DNA from: Anaerolineaceae bacterium UBA700
Lineage (GTDB): Bacteria; Chloroflexota; Anaerolineae; Anaerolineales; Anaerolineaceae
Assembly: GCA_002298885.1 (NCBI GenBank)
Contig: DBMK01000066.1
Span: 1-5,767, forward strand
Direction: 5' to 3'
Length of the DNA stretch: 5,767 nucleotides
Positions 1 to 5,766 of the stretch are shown here, in pieces (within the stretch, counting starts at the first letter, position 1; each line of letters opens with the position of its first letter). The position numbers were made by a program, and so were the translations under genes. The notes beneath the pieces are model-generated. The model was not told the origin of the DNA. It ran no database searches and saw only the letters and a program-made list of their open reading frames with translations.

Positions 1-33
1 ACTAAAGTCGTCACTACGATTCAATAAGAAATT

Positions 34-39
34 TATAAT
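34..39 (+). promoter_or_regulatory. Putative -10 box of a promoter for the DUF1015 gene
   Basis: The hexamer TATAAT is a perfect match to the sigma-70-type -10 consensus and lies in the AT-rich leader, 21 bases before the ATG at 61. Transcription would begin near base 46, leaving a short 5' leader that still contains the ribosome binding site. No good -35 box is present: the best candidate, GTCACT at 10-15 with an 18-base spacer, matches TTGACA at three of six positions. AT-rich sequence makes chance matches common, so this is tentative. Confidence 0.4.
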
Positions 40-50
40 TCTGTTTAAAC

Positions 51-54
51 GAGG
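51..54 (+). promoter_or_regulatory. Ribosome binding site of the DUF1015 gene
   Basis: GAGG lies six bases before the ATG at 61, a normal Shine-Dalgarno spacing. It supports that start codon. The preceding GTTTAAAC at 43-50 is a perfect 8-base palindrome, but it is too short to call an operator. Confidence 0.7.
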
Positions 55-60
55 TATTGC

Positions 61-1377
61 ATGCAGATCATTCCTGAAATCGGCGTTCAAATCCCGCGGG
101 TGCTTTTGCCCAGGCCGGGCATCGAGCTGGAAAAATGGGCGGTCATCGCCTGTGACCAGTTCACAGCGGAGCCCGACTATTGGAAATCCGTCGAAGAGCT
201 GGTGGCCGATGCCCCGTCCACCTACCGCCTGATCCTGCCAGAAGTATTCCTGGGAACACCGGAAGAAGCGGCGCGGGTTCGCTCCACACAACAAACGATG
301 CGCAGCTACCTGGAACAGGGCCTGCTGCAGGCCCACGAGGGGTTGGTGCTTGTGGACCGCACAGTGGACGGAAAGACTCGCCACGGCTTGATGCTGGCGC
401 TCGACCTGGAGCAGTACAGCTATGCCGCCGGAGCGCAGACGCTGATCCGGGCAACCGAAGGGACGATCCTGGACCGGCTGCCGCCGCGCATCAAGATTCG
501 GGAAGGGGCGAGCATCGAACTGCCGCACATCCTGGTGCTGATCGACGACCCGGGCTACACGGTTATCGAGCCGCTGCTGGAATTTCGCAGCGAGCTGGCC
601 AAATTGTACGATTTCGACTTGATGTTGGGCAGCGGCCACCTTGACGGTTATTTCGTCGATCAGGAGCCTCTAAACCGCGGTGTGGTAAACGCCTTGAAAA
701 AACTGGCCGCACCACAAACATTCCAGAGTAAATACGGCCTGTCCAGGGAGGAAGGCGTGCTCCTGTTCGCCATGGGAGACGGGAATCACTCCTTTGCGAC
801 CGCCAAGGCGATCTGGGAAAAGATTAAGCCGCAGGTGGGTATGGATCACCCGGCGCGTTATGCCCTCGTCGAGATCGAAAACGTGCACGACGCCGGCCTG
901 GCGTTTGAGCCGATCCACCGGGTGCTCTTTACTGTAACTGAGGATTACCACCAGGCAATGCGCCGTTATTACGGAGAGGATTTGGCTTTCAAACCCGTTG
1001 CCAGCCGCGAGGAAATGGTCAATGCAGTCGACCACCAGCGAGAGCCGGGCCAGACTATCGGCGTGATCTCTGGCCGTGGATTCGACCTGGCAATTTTCGC
1101 CCGCCCCATCTCGAACCTGCCCGTCGGCACGCTACAGCCCTTCCTCGACCAATGGCTGGCGGCCAAATCGGCCGAAAAGATCGATTACGTCCACGGCGAG
1201 GACGTGGTAGTGCGCTTGAGCCGCCAGCCGGGCAACCTGGGCTTCTACCTGCCAGCAATGCCGAAAAGCGATCTTTTCAAGACAGTCATCTTGGATGGGG
1301 CGCTGCCGCGCAAGACGTTCTCGATGGGCGAGGCGAAGGAAAAGCGTTTTTACATGGAATGCCGGGAGATTGGGTAA
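61..1377 (+). CDS. DUF1015 family protein (PF06245), full length
   Basis: This 438-residue protein has the length and motif order of the DUF1015 family. Visible hallmarks are an N-terminal IACDQFTAEPDYW (29-41), ATEGTILDRLPPR (131-143), GSGHLDGYFV (190-199), the signature MGDGNHSFATAKAIWE (238-253), a segment around residues 268-290 with EIENVHDAG and EPIHRVLF, and the C-terminal LPRKTFSMGEAKEKRFYMEC (415-434). There is no signal peptide or membrane segment, so it is predicted cytoplasmic. No biochemical role is firmly assigned to the family as far as I know. From memory, homologues in other anaerobes often sit beside serA and serC, which would suggest a link to serine metabolism; neither gene is in this window, though the upstream side is cut off. 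The DGNH element (240-243) resembles the D-G-x-H element of ParB-fold serine kinases, which is an inference only. A good Shine-Dalgarno and a TATAAT box support the start at 61. The gene is separated from gene 2 by 52 bases holding a hairpin, so it may be its own transcription unit or the first gene of the operon. Confidence 0.93.
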   Translation: MQIIPEIGVQIPRVLLPRPGIELEKWAVIACDQFTAEPDYWKSVEELVADAPSTYRLILPEVFLGTPEEAARVRSTQQTMRSYLEQGLLQAHEGLVLVDRTVDGKTRHGLMLALDLEQYSYAAGAQTLIRATEGTILDRLPPRIKIREGASIELPHILVLIDDPGYTVIEPLLEFRSELAKLYDFDLMLGSGHLDGYFVDQEPLNRGVVNALKKLAAPQTFQSKYGLSREEGVLLFAMGDGNHSFATAKAIWEKIKPQVGMDHPARYALVEIENVHDAGLAFEPIHRVLFTVTEDYHQAMRRYYGEDLAFKPVASREEMVNAVDHQREPGQTIGVISGRGFDLAIFARPISNLPVGTLQPFLDQWLAAKSAEKIDYVHGEDVVVRLSRQPGNLGFYLPAMPKSDLFKTVILDGALPRKTFSMGEAKEKRFYMECREIG

Positions 1378-1388
1378 TACTTTAGTAA

Positions 1389-1417
1389 GCTTACGGAGTC
1401 TCAGAGACGCCGTAAGC
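1389..1417. promoter_or_regulatory. Strong imperfect inverted repeat (hairpin) between genes 1 and 2
   Basis: The arms are GCTTACGG (1389-1396) and CCGTAAGC (1410-1417), eight perfect pairs. After one A-G mismatch (1397/1409), GTCT (1398-1401) pairs with AGAC (1405-1408), closing a three-base loop CAG. This gives 12 base pairs in 29 bases, starting 12 bases after the stop codon of the DUF1015 gene. Neither side carries a T-run (downstream is CTGAGGGAAAAAA on the + strand; on the - strand the sequence after the stem is also not T-rich), so it is not a canonical intrinsic terminator. It ends two bases before the Shine-Dalgarno of gene 2. It could stabilise or process the mRNA, modulate translation of gene 2, or bind a protein as DNA. 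Confidence 0.6.
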
Positions 1418-1419
1418 CT

Positions 1420-1424
1420 GAGGG
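1420..1424 (+). promoter_or_regulatory. Ribosome binding site that sets the start of gene 2
   Basis: GAGGG lies five bases before the ATG at 1430. It decides the start: the same frame is open upstream to an ATG at 1295, but that stretch lies inside the DUF1015 gene, reads as Arg-rich out-of-frame sequence, and has no reason to be translated. The hairpin at 1389-1417 ends just two bases upstream. Confidence 0.7.
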
Positions 1425-1429
1425 AAAAA

Positions 1430-1819
1430 ATGCTCCATCGAAACCGTTTCACCAATTCACCCGATGCCAGGCCACCGGCCGAGGTGCGTTTTACCGAGCT
1501 GCGAGTGGAACCCTGGCCGGATGGACGGCGCATCCGGGTCCACGTTTCATTGACCCCCTTTCAAAAAAACCCCAACCTGGAAGCTGCCATTACGGATGCT
1601 AACGGGCGTGAAGTATCCCGCGCCAGCATCATCGAAACCGCAGACGTACGTTTTGTGTTCACCATGCACATTCGCAGCGAGGATGTTGGCGGTGTTTACA
1701 CGCTTTCAGCCAATTTGAATTACGAAGAAACGGGGCAGGTGGATGCGCGCTCGTTCAATTTCGAAACACATCCCCCAGCAGAAGAAAACGAGGATGAGAA
1801 TTCTTCGCCAAAGAATTAG
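1430..1819 (+). CDS. Small conserved-looking protein of unknown function, predicted beta-rich
   Basis: This 129-residue protein has no signal peptide, membrane helix or recognised enzymatic motif. The core (about 20-112) alternates short hydrophobic and polar stretches typical of beta strands, with landmarks VEPWPDGRRIRVHV (26-39), LTPFQKNPNLEAAITDANG (41-59), RASIIETADVRFVFTMHI (64-81) and GGVYTLSANLNYE (87-99). This suggests a compact beta-sandwich domain. The tail (115-129) is acidic and probably disordered. I recall similar proteins only as hypothetical proteins in Chloroflexota genomes; I cannot name a Pfam family. Its last 26 bases overlap the start of the M23 lipoprotein gene in another frame, which suggests translational coupling and a shared role. 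Unlike the downstream products it looks cytoplasmic, so it may be a regulator or assembly partner; that is a guess. Confidence 0.8.
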   Translation: MLHRNRFTNSPDARPPAEVRFTELRVEPWPDGRRIRVHVSLTPFQKNPNLEAAITDANGREVSRASIIETADVRFVFTMHIRSEDVGGVYTLSANLNYEETGQVDARSFNFETHPPAEENEDENSSPKN

Positions 1820-2669
1820 CTTGAGTTGTTGGCTTCTCCTCCCGCTTGTGATCTTGAACGGATGCACGGCAGCCACGCCGACGCCGAAACCCTTTTACCC
1901 GTCAACACTCCCCCCAACCGCCACGGCAACGGCAACGCATATCACGGTACCTTCCCCCACACCAAGCGTAACCCCGACGAGCGCTCCGACCCCCATACCT
2001 GCCCCGCATGCCTGTTCTCCTTTAGCAGGGATAGGTTTGGACGAACTGCCCTCTTTGATGACCGGCGACATATTCAATCCGCCCGCGCCGGGCCGGGATG
2101 ACGGGCACCACGGGGTCGATTTCGCATTCTACCGCCACGGCAGCCTGACGACCATGCTCGGCTTGCCGGTGCAGTCCATCCTTCCCGGCCGGGTAGCAGC
2201 GAAAATCGACAACCGCAAACCCTACGGGAATGCTATCATAATTGAAACCCCTCTCGAGGACCTCCCATTTCAATCGTCAAGTACAATTAAGGGGATGCCT
2301 GTAGCGCCGACGGTGCAGCCAGACCCGCGTCTGACATGCCCGAAGCCGAAAGAGGAACCCTGGTTGTACTCGCAATATCGAAGTCTGTACACACTTTATG
2401 CCCACTTTAATAAGCTGCCGCCGGTAAATGTGGGAGAGAATGTTTCGTGCGGGCAGACCATCGGCGAGGTGGGCACGACCGGCAATTCGGTCAACCCGCA
2501 TTTGCACCTTGAGACGCGCCTGGGACCTTCCAGGGTAAGCTTTTCCAGCCTGGGATACTACGACACACGCCTGAGCGACGAGGAACGGTCTAATTATTGC
2601 ACCTGGCGTGTTAGCGGGTGGTTTCAAATGTTCGATCCTCTCATATTACTGTTACCGAAGGCGCCTTGA
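1794..2669 (+). CDS. M23 (LytM-type) metallopeptidase lipoprotein with a cysteine-bearing insertion
   Basis: Predicted 291-residue secreted lipoprotein that should cut peptidoglycan peptide cross-links or stems. The start at 1794 gives MRILRQR, a hydrophobic core and a lipobox-like LNGC with the lipidated cysteine at 24; Asn before Gly is uncommon but tolerated. A Thr/Pro-rich spacer covers about 25-72. The M23 domain follows. HHGVD supplies His105 and Asp109, and HLHLE supplies His236 and His238, so the zinc ligands His/Asp/His and both catalytic histidines (His204 in YAHF, His236) are present. About 35 residues (155-190) are inserted between the strand ending IIIETP and the LYTLYAHF strand, longer than in compact LytM domains. 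Four mature cysteines besides the lipid one (74, 182, 219, 269) could form two disulfides. The upstream ATG at 1743 would put 17 charged residues before the signal peptide and is rejected. The Shine-Dalgarno is poor (GAGG touches the ATG; GAAGAA lies 7 bases upstream), consistent with coupling to gene 2, which it overlaps by 26 bases. Confidence 0.88.
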   Translation: MRILRQRISLSCWLLLPLVILNGCTAATPTPKPFYPSTLPPTATATATHITVPSPTPSVTPTSAPTPIPAPHACSPLAGIGLDELPSLMTGDIFNPPAPGRDDGHHGVDFAFYRHGSLTTMLGLPVQSILPGRVAAKIDNRKPYGNAIIIETPLEDLPFQSSSTIKGMPVAPTVQPDPRLTCPKPKEEPWLYSQYRSLYTLYAHFNKLPPVNVGENVSCGQTIGEVGTTGNSVNPHLHLETRLGPSRVSFSSLGYYDTRLSDEERSNYCTWRVSGWFQMFDPLILLLPKAP

Positions 2670-2681
2670 GAAAATTGCAGT

Positions 2682-4610
2682 ATGAGTAAACACAGCGGCC
2701 TTAACCCCAAGGTTTTTCTACCCCTCCTGATCCTGCTAGTGGTCGGCAATGTAGCCCTGGTAGCCCTATTCGTTTGGCCAGGTCCGTTTGCCGCTGGTCA
2801 AAGCCCATCCCCAACGATTGAACTGCCGCCAACCCTGACCCTGGCGCCCACGGCCAGCCTTCCAACGGCGTCAACAGCTCTCCCCACCCAAACAATCCCG
2901 CCGACCGCAACTTTGCCCCCGGCTGCAGCGCTGGACGCCTTGCGTCAGCAGGGGGTGATGGTCCTTTCGATGAGCGACGGGGCAAACTTCCACCTATTCG
3001 CTTACCATCCCCAGTATTACCAATTGACGCGCTTGACGAGCTCGCCGTGGGACGACATCGACCCGGTTGTCAGCCCGGATGGGAGCAAAATTGCCTACAG
3101 CAGCCGCGCCAACGGCTATTGGGACATATTCATCTACGACCTGGCAACGGGCAAATCTACGCGACTGACCGATACCCCGGATTTCGAAGCTCCATCGAGC
3201 TGGTCGCCGGATGGACAGTGGCTGGCGATCGAGCGGCTGCTGGCCAACCGGATGCAGATTTTCTTGATGCCGGTGAGCGACAAAAGCTCGCAGCCCGTAC
3301 AGCTTACCAGTTTCGACGCCCCCAGCTATGATCCGCAGTGGTCTTCCCAGGGGCGTGAAGTGGCCTTCGTCTCTACGCAGGATGGGAAAGAGGACGTGTG
3401 GCTGGCGCGCCTGGATAAGATCGACGACCGGTTCGTCAACCTGACCCGCAATTTCCCAGGCGTACACAGCAAGCCGCGCTGGTCGCCGGATGGAACCGTG
3501 CTGGCCTGGAGCGCCGAAGAACCGGATGGGATGGCGGTGGAGATCTGGAACCCGCAGGGGAACCAGCCGCCGCACACCTTGGGACCAGGGATCAACCCGC
3601 TGTGGGCGCCGGACGGCAGCGCTATCCTGGCTGAAGTGCGCGGAGCCAATTCGACCTCGCTGACGGCCTACAGGATCGCTACCGGTGAGATGGCCTTTCC
3701 GCTAACGCAGCTTCCAGGCAGCCTGTACGGCTGGGATTGGCGCGCGGGGCCGACGGTTGACCTGCTGGCCCGGCTGCAACTACCTGACTCGGCGCGCACC
3801 CCGGCGCCAGCCTTGTGGCAAAAGAAACTCAGCGCCGCCACTCCGCCACCCCTGGGCCGCGATACAATCGTGGCCTTGAAGGACGTGGTGGTGCCGTACC
3901 CCTTCCTCGAAGATTCGGTTGACGAGGCCTTTATTAGACTACGCGAAATAACCGGGAAAGTAACCGGATGGGATTTCCTGGCCAACCTGGAAAACGCTTA
4001 CGTGCCGCTGACAGTCGCCGCTCCCCCAGGCACCGATGAGAACTGGCTGAACACCGGACGGGCGATTGCAGTCAATACCGTGCCGCTGAACGCAGGCTGG
4101 ATGGTCACGCTGCGCGAGGATGTTGCCGGCCAAACCTACTGGCGGCTTTACCTGCGCGCCCGCTACCAGGACGGGTCGCAGGGCATGCCGTTGACTGAGA
4201 TTGCCTGGGACTTGAACGCGCGCAACAGCGGCAGCCCCACGGCATATGACATGGGCGGTGAATACAGCTCCGTTCCGGAGGGATATTGGGTAGACTTCAC
4301 CGAGCTGGCTCTGCGCTTCGGTTGGGAAAGGCTGCCGGCGCAGGTTGACTGGCGCACTTTTTACCAGGCCGCAAGGCTTAACCTGTTCGTACTGCGCCAG
4401 AACCTCACCTGGAATGCTGCCATGGCCCAGCTCTACCCGATCGAGGCCCTGGCAACCCCAACTGCATTGATCACCCTGACCACAACCCCGACACCTACAC
4501 GCACTCCGTGGTATTTTAAATATATCACCCCCAGCCTCACGCCTTCACCAACCCTGACTTCGACCTTGCGCCCTACGCTGACTCCGGTTCCACCCAACCC
4601 AACTCCCTGA
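2682..4610 (+). CDS. Membrane-anchored TolB-like PD40 beta-propeller protein with an unrecognised C-terminal domain
   Basis: This 642-residue protein begins with a basic stretch and one hydrophobic segment (about 11-33) with no lipobox cysteine, so it is probably a signal anchor with the rest outside the membrane. A Pro/Thr/Ala-rich linker covers about 41-82. The propeller (about 92-350) has five clear PD40-type repeats: DPVVSPDGSKIAYSS (127-141), SSWSPDGQWLAIER (172-185), DPQWSSQGREVAFVS (217-231, degenerate), KPRWSPDGTVLAWSA (264-278) and NPLWAPDGSAILAEV (305-319). A first blade around 92-120 and the WDW near 351-353 may complete a six-bladed ring. Residues about 395-590 form a Trp- and Tyr-rich domain that I cannot name, with landmarks FIRLREITGKVTGWDFL, NWLNTGRAI and ELALRFGWERLPA. 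The end (592-642) is a Thr/Pro tail. Propellers of this type usually bind proteins or ligands; no catalytic motif is seen in the propeller itself. It follows the M23 gene after 12 bases with a weak ribosome binding site and precedes a second M23 gene by 3 bases, so it is probably co-expressed with both. Confidence 0.88.
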   Translation: MSKHSGLNPKVFLPLLILLVVGNVALVALFVWPGPFAAGQSPSPTIELPPTLTLAPTASLPTASTALPTQTIPPTATLPPAAALDALRQQGVMVLSMSDGANFHLFAYHPQYYQLTRLTSSPWDDIDPVVSPDGSKIAYSSRANGYWDIFIYDLATGKSTRLTDTPDFEAPSSWSPDGQWLAIERLLANRMQIFLMPVSDKSSQPVQLTSFDAPSYDPQWSSQGREVAFVSTQDGKEDVWLARLDKIDDRFVNLTRNFPGVHSKPRWSPDGTVLAWSAEEPDGMAVEIWNPQGNQPPHTLGPGINPLWAPDGSAILAEVRGANSTSLTAYRIATGEMAFPLTQLPGSLYGWDWRAGPTVDLLARLQLPDSARTPAPALWQKKLSAATPPPLGRDTIVALKDVVVPYPFLEDSVDEAFIRLREITGKVTGWDFLANLENAYVPLTVAAPPGTDENWLNTGRAIAVNTVPLNAGWMVTLREDVAGQTYWRLYLRARYQDGSQGMPLTEIAWDLNARNSGSPTAYDMGGEYSSVPEGYWVDFTELALRFGWERLPAQVDWRTFYQAARLNLFVLRQNLTWNAAMAQLYPIEALATPTALITLTTTPTPTRTPWYFKYITPSLTPSPTLTSTLRPTLTPVPPNPTP

Positions 4611-4613
4611 AAA

Positions 4614-5732
4614 ATGAAGCTCATTTACCGGTTTACGTTCGTCCTTTGCCTTTTTACCTTGAGCGCCTGCCAGGCAGGGTTTTCCACCCCGGAACCGCCT
4701 GCGGTTAATGCACTGCCAACCTCGTTTGCTTTAACCGTGCCGACCACGATCCTGGCGGGAGCGACCCAGGCCGCAGAAAATCCAACCAGCGAGCCCACCC
4801 TGGCGCCGAATATTCACAACGAAGCCCCGGCCCATTTCGCCTTTCCTACGCCGGGACCGGTGCCCAGCTCGGGATGGAGGCCGCCGCTGTACCCGGCGCC
4901 GTGGGCTTTGAGCCCGTTCGACCATTATTATTTCGTGCGCCCGATCGCTGCCGACGAGGTCAACTGGCCCGAGCCGGACTACCGCTATGGAGGCACGTTT
5001 GGCGAAGGCAACACGGTCCATTCCGGCGTGGATATCGACGCCCCACGCGGCACTCCCATCCTGGCAGCCGGAGCCGGGCGGGTGATCTGGGCCGGATATG
5101 GTCTGCTGCACAACGATAAAGACATCAACGACCCTTACGGCATTGCCGTAGCCATCCTGCACGATTTCGGCTACAACGGCATCCGCCTGAGCACAGTGTA
5201 CGGGCACATGGACCGGGTGGATGTTAAAGTGGGCCAGCACGTAGAAGCCGGCGACCAGTTGGGCATCGTCGGCCTGACTGGAAATACGACCGGGCCGCAT
5301 GTGCATTTCGAGGTGCGCTTCCAGCATGGCGATTACTTCACCAGCCGCAACCCGGAGCTTTGGCTGGTGCCGCCCCAAGGCTGGGGTGTGTTGATCGGCA
5401 GGCTGCTGCGGGACGACAATACCCCGCTATACTCAATGATGGTCTACGTGCGAAACAAGCTGACCGATCAGGTGTGGCAGGTGAAGACCTACGGACCGAA
5501 AAACGTACGCAGCGACGATTATTACCACGAAAACCTGGTGCTGAGCGATTTGCCCGCCGGGGATTACGAAGTGACCTGGAAATACGATGACGAGGATTAC
5601 GCCGCCGACGTTACGATCCACCCTGGCGCCAGCACTTACTTCTTTTTCAAGCAGGGCCAGCCGGTAAGCACCGAAATGCCCCCCACCCCCTCGCCGGAAG
5701 AATTCTTGTTTACTCCCACACCAACGAAGTAG
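4614..5732 (+). CDS. Second M23 metallopeptidase lipoprotein, with a C-terminal beta-sandwich
   Basis: Predicted 372-residue lipoprotein, likely a peptidoglycan endopeptidase on the outer face of the membrane. The signal peptide ends in a textbook lipobox LSAC with the cysteine at 19. A Pro/Thr/Ala-rich spacer follows (about 20-86), then an aromatic-rich segment (88-125) containing WRPPLYPAPWALSPFDHYYF, which probably packs against the catalytic domain. The M23 core (about 125-250) keeps all expected residues: His136 and Asp140 in HSGVD, His198 in YGHM, and His229 and His231 in HVHFE. Residues about 257-346 read as a small beta-sandwich of the transthyretin or carboxypeptidase-regulatory kind, with LSDLPAGDYEVTW (310-322) as the typical turn-and-strand pattern. 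A short Pro/Thr tail ends the protein. It differs from the other M23 lipoprotein in accessory regions and lacks its cysteines, so the two are not a simple recent duplication. The ATG is 3 bases after the preceding stop and has no clear Shine-Dalgarno, which suggests translation by coupling. Confidence 0.92.
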   Translation: MKLIYRFTFVLCLFTLSACQAGFSTPEPPAVNALPTSFALTVPTTILAGATQAAENPTSEPTLAPNIHNEAPAHFAFPTPGPVPSSGWRPPLYPAPWALSPFDHYYFVRPIAADEVNWPEPDYRYGGTFGEGNTVHSGVDIDAPRGTPILAAGAGRVIWAGYGLLHNDKDINDPYGIAVAILHDFGYNGIRLSTVYGHMDRVDVKVGQHVEAGDQLGIVGLTGNTTGPHVHFEVRFQHGDYFTSRNPELWLVPPQGWGVLIGRLLRDDNTPLYSMMVYVRNKLTDQVWQVKTYGPKNVRSDDYYHENLVLSDLPAGDYEVTWKYDDEDYAADVTIHPGASTYFFFKQGQPVSTEMPPTPSPEEFLFTPTPTK

Positions 5733-5738
5733 AAGAAA

Positions 5739-5766
5739 AGAGAGTAGAGAATAGAGAGTAGAGAAT
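5739..5766. repeat. Tandem 14-base purine-rich repeat, two exact copies, open at the window end
   Basis: AGAGAGTAGAGAAT occurs at 5739-5752 and again, without a gap, at 5753-5766. The strand shown is purine apart from T at one interior position and at the end of each unit. It begins 6 bases after the stop of the last gene. The window stops one base later, so the copy number is unknown. It may be a minisatellite or the edge of a dispersed intergenic repeat. It has no hairpin and is not a terminator as far as visible. Confidence 0.75.

Noticed and set aside
43..50. Palindrome GTTTAAAC in the leader of the DUF1015 gene as an operator
   Set aside because: Only eight bases, in AT-rich sequence, with no second copy nearby.
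180..644. Open frame of 154 codons in another + strand frame of the DUF1015 gene
   Set aside because: The product is Arg/Ala/Gly/Pro-rich, with no motif, and overlaps conserved DUF1015 segments.
1295..1429. Upstream ATG extending gene 2 to 174 residues
   Set aside because: The extra 45 residues lie partly in the DUF1015 coding region, are Arg-rich and out of frame, and span the hairpin. The ATG at 1430 has a good Shine-Dalgarno.
1389..1430. Hairpin at 1389-1417 as an intrinsic terminator
   Set aside because: There is no T-run after the stem on either strand; the downstream + strand sequence is A-rich and contains the ribosome binding site of gene 2.
1743..1793. Upstream ATG for the first M23 lipoprotein
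   Set aside because: It would place a long polar stretch before the signal peptide and deepen the overlap with gene 2 to 77 bases. The ATG at 1794 gives a normal lipoprotein signal.
2241..2274. Inverted repeat ATTGAAA / TTTCAAT around a CTCGAG palindrome
   Set aside because: Seven-base arms with a 20-base loop inside coding sequence; expected by chance at this length, and there is no nearby start that it could regulate.
2994..3575. Open frame of 193 codons on the - strand inside the propeller gene
   Set aside because: The + strand frame encodes clear PD40 repeats here; the antisense product is Arg/Gly/Pro-rich with no recognisable motif.
2682..4610. Propeller protein as the true TolB of a Tol-Pal system
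   Set aside because: It lacks the TolB N-terminal domain, has a signal anchor and a large extra C-terminal domain, and no tolQRA or pal gene is near.
4731..5378. Long open frame of 215 codons on the - strand inside the second M23 gene
   Set aside because: It lies wholly within a gene with clear catalytic motifs, has no recognisable domain or ribosome binding site, and is typical of antisense shadow frames in GC-rich coding DNA.
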